Shown here piece by piece: positions 9,223-18,710 of a DNA stretch of 64,000 nt. The DNA lies in the NCBI RefSeq assembly GCF_029846715.1, contig NZ_JARVWW010000010.1, forward strand, positions 176,957-240,956, written 5' to 3'. Each line of letters starts with the position of its first letter. The first letter of the stretch is position 1. A model generated the notes under the pieces. That model saw only the letters and a program-made list of their open reading frames with translations. It made no database searches and was not told the origin of the DNA. The translations under genes and the position numbers were made by a program. The stretch is from Bradyrhizobium nivariense (lineage in GTDB: Bacteria; Pseudomonadota; Alphaproteobacteria; Rhizobiales; Xanthobacteraceae).

Positions 9223-10088
9223 GCCGTCGCCGGGCTCTTCCAGCGCATCAATCGGCGCTCCAGAGCCTCGAGGAATGCGTTGAAGACGAGACCGATCACG
9301 GTAATGCCGAGGATGCCGAAGTACATCTGCGGGATCAGAAAGCTGTATTGGCTATTGATGATCAGGTAGCCGAGCCCGGACTTGGCGCCGATCATCTCGG
9401 ACGCCACCAGCACCAGCATCGCCGATGCGCTCGCCAGGCGGATCCCGACGAAGATCGTCGGCAGCGATGCCGGCAGGATGACCTTCCGGAACAACTGGCT
9501 CGGCGTCGCCCCCATCGTCCGCGCCGACTTGACCAGAAGCGGATCAACCTGGCGGACCGCGGCAATCGTGTTCAGCAGCAGCGGCCAGGCGCAGCTGTAA
9601 ACCACCATGGTGACTTTCGACAGTTCGCCGATACCAAGCAAAAGGATGAACACTGGCAGCAGTGCCAGCGGTGCAGTGTTGCGAGCAATCTCGATGATCT
9701 GGTTCAGGAAGTTACCGAGCCGAGCGTACCATCCGGTGACCAGCCCCAGCGGAACCATTAGCGCCACCGCAATCAGAAAGCCGCTGAGCGCCCGGAGCAG
9801 ACTTGCGGCGACATCGTCGTAGAGCTCTCCCGACTGTGCAAGCTGCCAGCCCGCCGCGATCACCTCCGAGAACGGTGGCAGGAACGTTACGTCCACCAGC
9901 CCGAGCCGCGGCACGGCCTCCCAGACCGCCAGAAACAGCAGCACCAGCAGCGATCGTTGCCCGATGACGCCGAACCATCGCACAATGCCGCCCGTCGCCG
10001 CGGTGATCGCACCGCCGCGCAGCGCGGCCCGATCCTTCGGGCTCCCCTCGGCCAGCTCCAGCAGCGTCAGCATCTCCAGATTAGACAT
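9219..10088 (-). CDS. ABC transporter permease, TauC/SsuC type
   Basis: A 289-residue inner-membrane permease, last gene of a four-gene minus-strand operon. About six hydrophobic segments are visible, and the EAA loop reads KSARTMGATPSQLFRKVILPASLPTIF. The start overlaps the ATPase stop by eight bases. Its stop codon overlaps that of the convergent cysE gene. Together with the ATPase and binding protein it forms a second taurine/sulfonate-type importer, distinct from the one at 3.7-6.4 kb. Confidence 0.87.
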   Translation of the reverse strand: MSNLEMLTLLELAEGSPKDRAALRGGAITAATGGIVRWFGVIGQRSLLVLLFLAVWEAVPRLGLVDVTFLPPFSEVIAAGWQLAQSGELYDDVAASLLRALSGFLIAVALMVPLGLVTGWYARLGNFLNQIIEIARNTAPLALLPVFILLLGIGELSKVTMVVYSCAWPLLLNTIAAVRQVDPLLVKSARTMGATPSQLFRKVILPASLPTIFVGIRLASASAMLVLVASEMIGAKSGLGYLIINSQYSFLIPQMYFGILGITVIGLVFNAFLEALERRLMRWKSPATA

Positions 10089-10941
10089 GAACCAGTTCCT
10101 TCGCCTTGGCGACCTGCGCGCCGTCAGGTGCTGAGCCCGGGATTCCTTGCGCCTTCAACACTTCATCGCGCAACAAGGACCAGACCTCGTGCCGCACCTC
10201 CCCAAACGCGGGAAGCGAACGCACATCCTCGGTCTCGCTGTGCAGCTCATCGGGAATATCGACGATCTGCTTGATGCGTCCGGGCCGCGACGTCATCACG
10301 GCCACGCGCTGGCCAAGGACAACGGCTTCGTCGATACCGTGAGTGATGAAGACGATCGTCTTTCCGGTGCTGCGCCAGATCCGCAAGAGCTCACCTTGAA
10401 GGGTCTCGCGCGTCTGCGCGTCGAGCGCCGCGAACGGTTCGTCCATCAGCAGCACCTCGGGGTCGTAAGCGAGGCTGCGAGCGATCGCAACACGTTGCTT
10501 CATGCCTCCGGAGAGCTCGTGCGGATGGCGGTCGGCGAAGCCGGACAGCCCGACCAGATCGAGGTAATGCAGCGCCTTTTCCCGCCGCTCCCTGGCTCTC
10601 ACGCCCGCGATATCCAGCCCGAACTCCACGTTCTGCGCGGCCGTTCGCCAGGGAAACAGCGCATATTGCTGGAACACGATGCCGCGATCGCGCGCCGGTC
10701 CCACGATCGGCTTGCCGTCGAGCAGGATGCGCCCGCTGCTCGGCGCCGTCAGGCCGCCAAGCAGATCCAGCAAGGTCGACTTGCCGCAGCCGCTCGGCCC
10801 GACCAGCGCCAGAAATTCGCCGTCACGAACGTCCAGCGTGATGTCGTCCAACGCGGTGAAGCTCTGCGCCGACCCGCCATCCCTGCCGCGAACCAAGAAC
10901 TCCTTGCGGACATGCTCGAAGCGGATCTTGGCCGTCGTCAT
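10081..10941 (-). CDS. ABC transporter ATP-binding protein, TauB/SsuB type
   Basis: A 286-residue ATPase with Walker A GPSGCGKST, Q-loop VFQQYALFPW, signature ELSGGMKQRVAIARSL, Walker B VLLMDEPFAALD and H-loop VFITHGIDEAV. The FAALDAQTRE segment is typical of the nitrate/sulfonate/taurine import group. The start ATG overlaps the stop of the binding-protein gene (ATGA). An in-frame extension further upstream is overlap with that gene and is not used. Confidence 0.9.
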   Translation of the reverse strand: MTTAKIRFEHVRKEFLVRGRDGGSAQSFTALDDITLDVRDGEFLALVGPSGCGKSTLLDLLGGLTAPSSGRILLDGKPIVGPARDRGIVFQQYALFPWRTAAQNVEFGLDIAGVRARERREKALHYLDLVGLSGFADRHPHELSGGMKQRVAIARSLAYDPEVLLMDEPFAALDAQTRETLQGELLRIWRSTGKTIVFITHGIDEAVVLGQRVAVMTSRPGRIKQIVDIPDELHSETEDVRSLPAFGEVRHEVWSLLRDEVLKAQGIPGSAPDGAQVAKAKELVHV

Positions 10942-12002
10942 TTGACCTCCGCGGTCTTGCCCGGGCGGAAATAGTTGAACGCGTTGGTATAGAGGTCCGA
11001 CGGCTTGAACTGGTCCTGCTTCAACAAGCCATCCTTGACCAGCCAGTCGATCCACACCTGGAGCTCCGCATCGCTGATCACGCCTCCTTTGGTCGCTACG
11101 CCGGTGCTCTTCCAGTATTTGATCGGCGTGGCGTCCTCGTTCCGCTTGCGCTCGGCAATGATGCGCTCGAAGCGGGCGCGGACCTCCTCCGGCGGCGTCG
11201 TCTGGGCCCAGGCGATCGCACGCGAGACGCCTTCGATCAGCTTGCGAGAGGTGTTGGGATTGTCCTTGATGAACTTGTCCCGGAGCACATAGGACCCACC
11301 GGTAAAGTTCCCGAACAGGTCCGTATCGGCAAACAGTCTGCGAATTCCGCCGCGCTCCAGCGCCTTGTCGCGCAACACGCCGGCCAGCGTGGTCACCTCG
11401 ACCTGTCCTTGTCGCAGCGCCTGCTCGCCGGTGACGGGCGGGATCGCGACCAGCGTCACCTGCTTGGCTTCTGCGGGCGTCAGACCGTTGCGGGCGAGAT
11501 ACTCACGCAACACGAATTCGAGGTGAGCCCCGAGCGTGTTGACCGCAACCTTCTTTCCGATCAGGTCCCGTGCGGTCCTGATCGGACTATCTTCCTTCAC
11601 ATAGTAACCATTGTAGGTGTTGTCGTCCGATCCGTAGTAGCCGACCACCGCCTTGATCGGCGCCTTGGCGGCGATCAACTTGATGATGGCGCCATAGAAC
11701 GCGCCGCCAATATCGATGTCGCCGGTGACCACGGTCTGGATGTCCTGCGGACCGCTGATGGTGTTCCCGACCCATTTGAGCTTGAGCGGCGCGAGATAGC
11801 CAAGATCGTCGGCCAGTTCGACGAAGGTCACCTGCCCGGCCCACCCCTGGTAACGAACCTCGCTCTTTTCGAGCTGTGGCTCGGCCGCAGCGCTGCCGAC
11901 CAGACCCGCCAACGCGACGCTGGCAAGGCCGATTTGCCGGACCCTTGCCCGTGCACGCAAGCCGGCCGCCAGCCGGCGCAAGGCAGAAGCGACGATTTTC
12001 AT
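10938..12002 (-). CDS. TauA/SsuA-type ABC substrate-binding protein
   Basis: A 354-residue periplasmic binding protein with an arginine-rich N-terminus followed by a hydrophobic core (IGLASVALAGLVGSAAA) and Ala-X-Ala cleavage. Ligand-domain landmarks include VVTGDIDIGGAFYGAIIKL, DLIGKKVAVNTLG and FLREYLARNGL-like spacing, as in NMT1/TauA-type proteins. GGGAG lies eight bases before the ATG at 12002; an upstream GTG three codons earlier is too close to that site. It sits 21 bases after the TauD-like dioxygenase gene and feeds the ATPase/permease downstream. Taurine or another sulfonate is the inferred ligand. Confidence 0.86.
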   Translation of the reverse strand: MKIVASALRRLAAGLRARARVRQIGLASVALAGLVGSAAAEPQLEKSEVRYQGWAGQVTFVELADDLGYLAPLKLKWVGNTISGPQDIQTVVTGDIDIGGAFYGAIIKLIAAKAPIKAVVGYYGSDDNTYNGYYVKEDSPIRTARDLIGKKVAVNTLGAHLEFVLREYLARNGLTPAEAKQVTLVAIPPVTGEQALRQGQVEVTTLAGVLRDKALERGGIRRLFADTDLFGNFTGGSYVLRDKFIKDNPNTSRKLIEGVSRAIAWAQTTPPEEVRARFERIIAERKRNEDATPIKYWKSTGVATKGGVISDAELQVWIDWLVKDGLLKQDQFKPSDLYTNAFNYFRPGKTAEVK

Positions 12003-12023
12003 TGTATTCACTCCCTTGCTGTT

Positions 12024-12950
12024 TCAGGCAGCTTTTGCCTGCGGCTTGGCCGACTTGATCCGGGTGACGCTGTGGCGGCCGTCGATGCCGACCGGCACCT
12101 CGCCATCGATCGTGGCGCGCCGAACCACACGGTGCTGGTCACCATAATCATTCACTGCGTAATGCTGCGTCGCGCGGTTGTCCCAGATCACGACGTCCCC
12201 TTGCCGCCAATTCCAGCGCACAGTGTTCTCGGGCGCGGTGACGTGGGACTGGAACAGATCGAACAGCTTCTGGCCGTCGTATTTTGATAGACCGACGAAA
12301 CGCTGAACGAAGTTGCCCAGCACCAGCGTCCGCTCGCCGGTCTCGGGATGCACGCGGACGACGGGATGTTCGGTCTCGTAGACCGTCGCCGTGAAGACCT
12401 CTTCGAATTGCTTCCGGTCAGCTTCGCTCGCGCGCGTCTTGACCGCGTAGTCGTAGGCATTGCTATGCACCGCCCATAGCTCGTCCGCGAGCTTGCGAAG
12501 CGGAGCCGGGAGATCGAGATAGGCCGCCGCCGTATTCGACCAGATCGTGTCGCCGCCGAACTCCGGGATTACGACGCCGCGCAGCACCGAGATCTTGGGA
12601 TAGGCGTCGACGAAGGTGACGTCGGTATGCCACTGGTCCGCACGACCGCCGCCTCGCCCGGAGTCGAGTTCGAGGATCGATGCCGTTCCCTTGGTTGCGC
12701 CGACCGTCGGATGCGGCACCAGCTTGCCGAGCCGAACGGCGAACCGCTCCTGCTCAGAATCGTCGAGATGGTTCTGATCCCGGAAGAAGATGACCTTGTG
12801 CTCGAGCAGCACCTGGTTGATCGCAGCAATTGTCCGGTTTGGAAGGTCGCCGGAGAGCTTGATGTTCCTGATTTCGGCGCCGATACGGGCTGTCCGCTTG
12901 ACGATATCCGCGCGCGGAATGACGTTGTCGATGGTGATTCCGTCTGTCAT
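12024..12950 (-). CDS. TauD/TfdA-family 2-oxoglutarate-dependent dioxygenase
   Basis: A 308-residue non-haem iron dioxygenase. The iron-binding HxD is in QWHTDVTF, the distal His in HRVVRRATI, and the 2-oxoglutarate-binding Arg lies just after it. The VIFFRDQNHLDD segment is typical of TauD. Such enzymes release sulfite from taurine or sulfate from alkyl sulfates in the cytoplasm. The ATG at 12950 has GGAAG upstream; the longer in-frame reading of 46 extra residues is not supported. It is the first gene of the operon with the TauABC-type importer, which supports a sulfonate or sulfate-ester substrate. Confidence 0.88.
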   Translation of the reverse strand: MTDGITIDNVIPRADIVKRTARIGAEIRNIKLSGDLPNRTIAAINQVLLEHKVIFFRDQNHLDDSEQERFAVRLGKLVPHPTVGATKGTASILELDSGRGGGRADQWHTDVTFVDAYPKISVLRGVVIPEFGGDTIWSNTAAAYLDLPAPLRKLADELWAVHSNAYDYAVKTRASEADRKQFEEVFTATVYETEHPVVRVHPETGERTLVLGNFVQRFVGLSKYDGQKLFDLFQSHVTAPENTVRWNWRQGDVVIWDNRATQHYAVNDYGDQHRVVRRATIDGEVPVGIDGRHSVTRIKSAKPQAKAA

Positions 12951-13251
12951 GTCATCTTCCCCGAGACCGCGATCCATTTTGACAAGGCTCCGCCGTTCGC
13001 CGATCGCTGGTGCGATGGCGGAGCAAAAGCAGGTGATGAGAGTAATCGATCCTCTTGCGGTACTGCCGTCTGCTCTGGCGGCAATCACGTCTGGCGGGAT
13101 CTTTCCGTGGAGGCCGCATCAATGCGGCCTCTTGTTCAGTCACACTGATGCTAACTCAAGCACTTCGGAAATAGCTTCCAAAGTTCAAGGCAGTTAAGAA
13201 ACAGACGCGTCCGCTGTGATGGCGTGCCCGGTTGTTATTTGCGCTCCTCAT
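12951..13251. promoter_or_regulatory. Intergenic region upstream of the tauD-like operon
   Basis: About 300 bases between the TauD-like gene and the frameshifted monooxygenase gene, both on the minus strand. It should contain the promoter of the tau-like operon. The only clear structure is the inverted repeat at 13110-13131. I see no convincing coding sequence. Confidence 0.35.
13110..13131. terminator. Inverted repeat / possible terminator
   Basis: GAGGCCGC and GCGGCCTC form a perfect eight-base stem; the AT/AT pairs inside the loop extend it to ten. It lies downstream of the minus-strand monooxygenase pseudogene and upstream of the tau-like operon. No T-run follows on the minus strand, so it may equally be an operator. 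Confidence 0.35.
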
Positions 13252-14690
13252 CTACTCTGCCGCGACGGTATTCGGCGAACGCCAGACGGACGACGCATAC
13301 AGCGCCGGCTCGAAATCATCAGCGATGTGCCCGTTGATCCGCGCCTCATGCGCCGGAAGATCGTCAAGGAAGAGATCCCGGCTGATCCGCGCGACGACGC
13401 CTGGAATATCTCGCTTGAAGCTCGGCACGTCTCCGATCGGCAGGCCGAAGCTGACGAACGCCGCGGGGTTGAAGACGTGGATGTTGCGAAGATACGGCGC
13501 GTGGCCGGGCTGCTTCTCCAGAAATGCGTGGCCGAGGCCAAGATAAGGATGCGCACCCAAGATATCGTCCGGTTGGTCGGCCGGCGGCGAGAAGCGGTCG
13601 CGCCATAGCAGGATCTCGTCGGAGAAGGCGGCGAGCTCCGGACGGCGGGCGAGATCGACCTGATAACCCGTGCCCACGATTGTGAAATCGAAGGCGATGT
13701 CCCCTGCGGCGTCGTCGCCAGCAGCCGCTGACCGAACGACTTTGCCGATGTCCACGGGGTCGCCAGATGGAGATGGAAGTTCGAAAATTTAACGGCACGC
13801 GCAACTGCATCGGGGGGCGGCGTCGAGCCGGCGCGGCGAAACCGGATGGCCTGGTGCCAACGAACCGCGTCAGGAAGCGAACCGTAATTGTCGTATGCCC
13901 CGGGATATCCTCGCGTCCTGATGACGGGTTCGGATGCCAGCGCGTCACGACGGGCAAACAGGTGCACCTCCCGCGCTCCGGTCTCCAGCGCGACCGCCGC
14001 GGCATCGAACGCCGAGGCCGCACTGCCCAGCACCGCGACCGACTTGTCGCGCAGGCCTTCGAAATCAATTGTTTCAGACGTGTGTGCGTAGAGCGCCTTC
14101 GGCAGATCGCGTGAGACCACATCCGGAACAGCGGGGCCGCCGTTGCTGGGGAAACCGCTGGCGAGGATGATTTTGCGTGCGATCTCCGTTCTCACGGCGC
14201 CGCCGACGTCCAGATGCAGCCGCAAATGCCCGTCCTGCGGCTCAATACGGATCAAACGCGTCCGATAACGCACTTCGATGCCGAGCGTCTTGCGGTACCA
14301 GTCGAGATAGGCCGCCCACTCCACCCGGGGGATACGGTCGAGCACATCATAGGCGGCGGCGCCGCGATGCGCTTCATACCAGGCCTGGAAGCTCAGCCCC
14401 GGCAAACCGAGCTCGGGTCCCGGTAACCCTTTCGGCGTGCGCAGCTTATGCATGCGCGCGCTGGTCAGCCAGGGACCGGACGAAGCGGCGTCATCCGCGG
14501 CGTCGATCACCGTCACCCTGCCGATGCCGGCACGACGCAAGGCAAAAGCAAAGGCGCTTCCGGATTGCCCGCCACCGATGATTGCGACGTTGTGGTCGAC
14601 GCCGTCGCGGTCCGGCACCCAATTCTGCGGGTCGGCGCCGATCAGGCGCAAAGTCTCACGAGCGGCAGCATCGACATCGGATTGGGACAT
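13252..14690 (-). pseudogene. FAD/NAD(P)-dependent monooxygenase, frameshifted
   Basis: This is a flavoprotein of the flavin-containing monooxygenase type: the N-terminal FAD site is VAIIGGGQSGSAFAFAL, and a second dinucleotide-binding motif reads SVAVLGSAASAFDAAA. The first reading frame is good up to FSNFHLHLATP near 13,760. The protein continues in another frame with VDIGKVVRSAAAGDD to the stop at 13252 (DFTIVGTGYQVDLARRPELAAF and so on). One base appears to be missing in the run ACCCCGTGG. Joined, it would be about 480 residues. I chose the ATG at 14690 because AGGTG precedes it. Either it is a recent pseudogene or a sequencing error in an intact gene. Context suggests oxidation of an organosulfur substrate. 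Confidence 0.75.
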
Positions 14691-15063
14691 ATCGCACCTG
14701 GAGTTGACGGCATCAGATGCTGTCAAATCGTAGAAGCGAACGACATTCAGTCAATGAAATGGAATTGGCTTTGTTTGACGCGCCACATAACGAATTCGTC
14801 GCAACCTCGCGGCGCGTTGAAAGATTTGCCTTGATAGGGTGCAGTGGCTCGCGCACGACGACGGGTGCATCAGCTGCGTAACGTTCAGCAGACGAAAGTT
14901 TCTGCTCATGGCTTCGTCTCTATTCCGCAGCGCTTTCGTTATATTCATGCTCGCATCGATCCCAACAACGTAAATTCATTTCATCGACATTTCCGTCGCC
15001 GGAGACATAGAGTCCTGCACGATCGAGCCGCATTGGCGGCCTCTTGGAGAGCTTGGACAGCAC
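14691..15063. promoter_or_regulatory. Divergent intergenic region
   Basis: About 370 bases between the divergent monooxygenase pseudogene and the methyltransferase gene. It is less GC-rich than its neighbours around 14,930-15,000, consistent with promoters. No convincing gene, RNA or operator was identified. Confidence 0.35.
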
Positions 15064-15900
15064 ATGTCGTCGCATGACGTCATCAGCCTCGAGCGAGACA
15101 CGCCCGAACTCGCGCGCACCTACGAGCAGGCTGGCATTCTGCAATTTCACCACGGCAAATTCCTGATCGGCCCCCTCGCCGTGAAGTCCGGCGATCGTGT
15201 CCTGGACATCGGCGCAGGTACGGGCCGGCTTGCCGAATTCGTCGCCGGATTGGTCGGCCCTGATGGCCGCGTGACCGGCATCGATCCTCTCGAAAACCGG
15301 ATCGCCATCGCGCGCCTGCGCGAGTCAAACACGCTGGCCTTCGGCGTCGGCCGCGCCGAGGATCTGCAGCGCTTTGCGCCTGCGGAATTCGATGTGGTGT
15401 ATCTCAACAGCGTCTTCCACTGGATTGCAGACAAGCCGCGGGCGCTGCGCGAGATTCACCGCGTCCTGAAGCCTGGCGGCAGGCTCGGGCTGAATGTCCA
15501 GGACCCGTCGAAACCACACGAATCGCGCAGTCTGCTTCGCCAGGCCATTGAGCTCGCCGGCTTCGCCGAAAGGAGCGGAGAGTCGAACCGGGTTTTGGGC
15601 GCAACAGACGAGGAGCTAGGGGCACTCTTCATCGGGGCAGGCTTCGTCGACTACCGGAGCGACCTGCGAACATTGGTCGATCTGCACGGCGACGTGAGTA
15701 CAGCGCTCGGATGGTCCGAAGCCAGCGCATTCGGCAATTTCCTCGGCGCCTTTTCCGCGGCGGAACGGGAAGCCATCGACAGAGCCTTTGCCGTGTTGGT
15801 CGAAGCCAATCGCACCCCAGAGGGTCTCCGGCTCGAGCGATATCTGCGTTTCGCTTTCGCGCGAAAGCCAGCGTCGCAAACTATCCCGTCCGTCTCCTAG
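15064..15900 (+). CDS. Class I SAM-dependent methyltransferase
   Basis: A 278-residue methyltransferase of the Methyltransf_11 type. Motif I is VLDIGAGTGRLAEF, the acidic motif II region is GRVTGIDPLENRI, and the post-core strand is HRVLKPGGRLGLNVQD. This fold transfers methyl from S-adenosylmethionine to a small molecule, often a quinone or arsenic-type substrate, in the cytoplasm. Nothing in the sequence fixes the acceptor. The next gene begins 44 bases downstream on the same strand, so it probably shares an operon with the NtaA-like monooxygenase. Confidence 0.82.
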   Translation: MSSHDVISLERDTPELARTYEQAGILQFHHGKFLIGPLAVKSGDRVLDIGAGTGRLAEFVAGLVGPDGRVTGIDPLENRIAIARLRESNTLAFGVGRAEDLQRFAPAEFDVVYLNSVFHWIADKPRALREIHRVLKPGGRLGLNVQDPSKPHESRSLLRQAIELAGFAERSGESNRVLGATDEELGALFIGAGFVDYRSDLRTLVDLHGDVSTALGWSEASAFGNFLGAFSAAEREAIDRAFAVLVEANRTPEGLRLERYLRFAFARKPASQTIPSVS

Positions 15901-15944
15901 TCGCTTCGCGTCCTCCCTGGCCATCGCATCCGGATATTCGCACC

Positions 15945-17288
15945 ATGAGCAACCCTCGGCAGCTTGTTCTCAATGTCTTCATCTATCCGGGTGGCCACCA
16001 TGAAGCCGCGTGGCGCCACAAGGACTCGGAGCCGGATCGCATTCTCGACATCACTTATTATCAGGAGCTGGCGCAGCGGGCCGAAGCCAGCAAGTTCGAC
16101 GCGATCTTCTTTGCCGACGGGCCGGCCCTCGCCGACAACGTCCGCTACGCCCAGCGCTTTCGCTTCGAGCCGATCACCTGGCTGGCTGCGATCGCCGCAG
16201 TAACGAAGCGCATCGGCTTGATCGCCACCGCATCGACCACCTATACCGAACCCTACAACCTCGCGCGCCTGTTTGCCTCGCTCGACCATCTGAGCCATGG
16301 CCGCGCCGGTTGGAACATCGTGACGACCAGCGCGCCGCAGGCCGCGCAGAACTTCGGCCTGCCCGAGCATCCCCCTCACCACGAGCGCTACGAGCGCGCC
16401 CGCGAATATCTCGACGTGATCTCGCGGCTCTGGGACAGCTGGGAGGACGATGCGCTCGTCAACGATCCCGTCTCGGGCGTGTTCGCTGAGACGAGCAAGA
16501 TCCACGCGCTTAATCACGTCGGAAAGCACTTTCGCGTTCGTGGACCCCTGAACATCTCGCGGACGCCTCAGGGACGTCCAGTTTACGTGCAGGCCGGATC
16601 GTCCGATGACGGCCGCGCGTTTGCCGCGCAGTTTGCCGAGGCGATCTTCACGGCTCACCAGACGCTGGAGTCGGCCCAGGCGTTCTATGCCGATATCAAG
16701 CGCCAAGCACGCGCCTTCGACCACGGTCCCGACGAGATCAAGATCCTGCCGGGCATCAGTCCGTTCATCGGCAGCACGCAAATTGAGGCCGATCGCCTCC
16801 AGGACGAATTCAACGAGCTGATCCAGCCGGAATATTCCCTGACACAGCTGCGCCAGATGATCGGCGTCGATCTCACCGGCTACGATCTCGATGGTCCCGT
16901 GCCGCGCCATTTGATTGATACCGCGAGCGCGCGCGGCGTCGCCAGCCGCTTCAAGCTGGTGGTCGATATCGTCGACCGCGAGAAGCCGACCATTCGTCAG
17001 CTGGTGCAGCGCCTCGCCGGCGCGCGCGGCCACTGGGTCATTGCCGGAACGCCGGAAAAGATCGCCGACAACATCCAGAGCTGGTTCGAGAGCGGCGCGG
17101 CCGACGGCTTCAACGTGATGCCGCCCTGGCTGCCGGGCGGCTTCGACACATTCGCCGAGCAGGTCGTCCCGATCCTGCGCAAGCGCGGCTTGTTCCGCGA
17201 GGACTACACCGGCACGACCCTGCGTGAGCACTACGGCCTCGCGCGGCCCGCGAGCGTCTACTCCAACGCGGTCAAGGCGATCGCCTGA
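15945..17288 (+). CDS. NtaA/SnaA/DszA-family FMN-dependent monooxygenase
   Basis: A 447-residue paralogue of the enzyme at 1074. Shared blocks are FIYPGGHHEAAWR, RAEASKFDAIFFADG, STTYTEPYNLARLF, LSHGRAGWNIVTT, LWDSWEDDALV and SGAADGFNVMPPWLPGG. It would oxidise an organosulfur or aminocarboxylate substrate with FMNH2. The ATG at 15945 (MSNPRQLVLNV) matches the family start; the longer in-frame reading overlaps the methyltransferase gene. A decayed copy of its central segment is found near 52.6 kb. Confidence 0.87.
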   Translation: MSNPRQLVLNVFIYPGGHHEAAWRHKDSEPDRILDITYYQELAQRAEASKFDAIFFADGPALADNVRYAQRFRFEPITWLAAIAAVTKRIGLIATASTTYTEPYNLARLFASLDHLSHGRAGWNIVTTSAPQAAQNFGLPEHPPHHERYERAREYLDVISRLWDSWEDDALVNDPVSGVFAETSKIHALNHVGKHFRVRGPLNISRTPQGRPVYVQAGSSDDGRAFAAQFAEAIFTAHQTLESAQAFYADIKRQARAFDHGPDEIKILPGISPFIGSTQIEADRLQDEFNELIQPEYSLTQLRQMIGVDLTGYDLDGPVPRHLIDTASARGVASRFKLVVDIVDREKPTIRQLVQRLAGARGHWVIAGTPEKIADNIQSWFESGAADGFNVMPPWLPGGFDTFAEQVVPILRKRGLFREDYTGTTLREHYGLARPASVYSNAVKAIA

Positions 17289-17333
17289 CACCGTTTCCGC
17301 GCTCACATCCAAACCGAAGATCAATAAGCAGAC

Positions 17334-18148
17334 ATGAAGACAGCGTCGTTTCTCCTCACCGGCCTTTTGGCTCTTTCCCCGTTCGCAGCCGGAAATTCCC
17401 TTGCACAGCAGCCGGCCAAGCCGGAACTGAGGGTCGGCTTCGTGCCGGGCCCGTATATCGATGAGTTCAAGATCGGCGTCGAGCCGGAGCTGAAGAAGAA
17501 GGGCTACAAGATCCGCTATGTCGAGTTCTCGACCGGCCTTGAAGCCAACAACGCGGTGTTCAAGTCCGAGATCGACCCAATGTAATGCAGCATACGATCT
17601 TCCTCGACTCCTACAACGAGCGGCAGAAGACCGACCTCGTCGGCATCGTTCACGTCCCGACACCACCGATGGGTCTCTATTCAAAGAAGCACCCGCTGGG
17701 CACGCCGATCAAGCCTGGTTCCAGCGTCGCGGTGCCGAACGATCCCGTCAATTTGCAGCGCGCGCTGTGGGTGCTGCGCGACCTCGGCCTGATCGAGATC
17801 CGCGACAGCAAGCCGGTCGAAGTCTCCGAGCTCGATGTCATCAAGAATCCCGGTGGCATCAAGATTGTCCCGCTCGAGGCCGCGCAGGCGCCGCGGGCGC
17901 TCGACGATGTGGATTTTGCCGCCGTCCAGGGCAATTTCGCCATCTTCAGCGGGTTGAAGCTGACCAACGCCTTTGCGTTGGAGAAGATGACGACGCCCTA
18001 CATCAACGTGCTCGCGGTGAAGAAGGCCAACGCCAACGCCGAATGGGCCCAGGACATCGTCGCCGGCTACAAATCCCCGACGTTCAAGACGGCGATCCAG
18101 GCAGACCGGTTCTATGACGGGTTTACCTTGCCTGACTACATGAAGTGA
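17334..18148 (+). pseudogene. NlpA/MetQ-family substrate-binding protein, frameshifted
   Basis: The first frame gives a signal peptide (MKTASFLLTGLLALSPFAAG, then SLAQQ) and RVGFVPGPYIDEFKIGVEPEL, ending prematurely at EIDPM near 17,585. The second frame resumes immediately with MQHTIFLDSYNERQKTD and runs to 18148 through VPTPPMGLYSKKH, then VAVPNDPVNLQRALWVLRDL and DFAAVQGNFAIFSGLKL. These are NlpA/MetQ hallmarks. Adding one base in GACCCAATG restores the family-typical EIDANVMQHTIF join. No lipobox cysteine is visible, unlike enteric MetQ. Total reading would be about 271 residues. It could be a sequencing error; if real, the binding protein is inactive. It follows the monooxygenase gene by 45 bases. 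Confidence 0.75.
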
Positions 18149-18184
18149 GAGGCTCACAGAGCAACGGTGAGACACGGCGCAAGC

Positions 18185-18511
18185 ATGTTCGACTTCACCC
18201 TGGAATGGACCGGCCTTCGCTCTCCGGCCGAGCGGGCGATCGAGGCGAGAGCGGTGACGGAGCGCATCGGCTCGCACGAGGCATTGATCCTGCCGCTGGT
18301 CCTGCTGATCGCGTTCCTGTTCGTGCTCGGCATCATGACGGGAGCGCACCTGCATGCGCGCGCCGACCGGAGCCTGCTCTATGCATCGTTCGGCAGCATG
18401 GGCATGCCCATGCTTTTCGCGCTGCCCGACTCCTGCCGCAAACCGCTGAACGTCGGTTCCACACCGCGTCTGCAGCACGCCGACGTGCTTGCTCTGCTCG
18501 CGAACGACTGA
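18185..18511 (+). CDS. Hypothetical single-pass membrane protein
   Basis: A possible 108-residue protein starting MFDFTLEWTGLRSPAERA, with one strongly hydrophobic helix (ALILPLVLLIAFLFVLGIM) near residues 38-56. An upstream ATG at 18167 would add six residues. I do not recognise the family. The reading frame lies 36 bases after the NlpA-like pseudogene and could be part of the same transcript. The C-terminal third is low in recognisable structure, so a truncated or spurious ORF remains possible. Confidence 0.35.
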   Translation: MFDFTLEWTGLRSPAERAIEARAVTERIGSHEALILPLVLLIAFLFVLGIMTGAHLHARADRSLLYASFGSMGMPMLFALPDSCRKPLNVGSTPRLQHADVLALLAND

Positions 18512-18710
18512 TCCAACGCCCCCGCTCTCCGTGGAACACACGAAAATCGTCCCTTGCGAAACGGCGCCATGGAATGTTCTGCTTGAACAGATGACAGCTT
18601 CAGCACGATCCAACCAAACTGATCGTCGCCAACGCCTGGCGATGTTCAACGTCTCGTCGCCCGTGATAGCCTTGGCGGGTTCTCGCCCCGCAATGTTGTC
18701 CGGAGTGAAC

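Noticed and set aside
15897..17684. 595-residue minus-strand open frame
   Set aside because: It is antisense to the NtaA-like monooxygenase, whose family motifs are clear on the plus strand; the antisense product resembles nothing.
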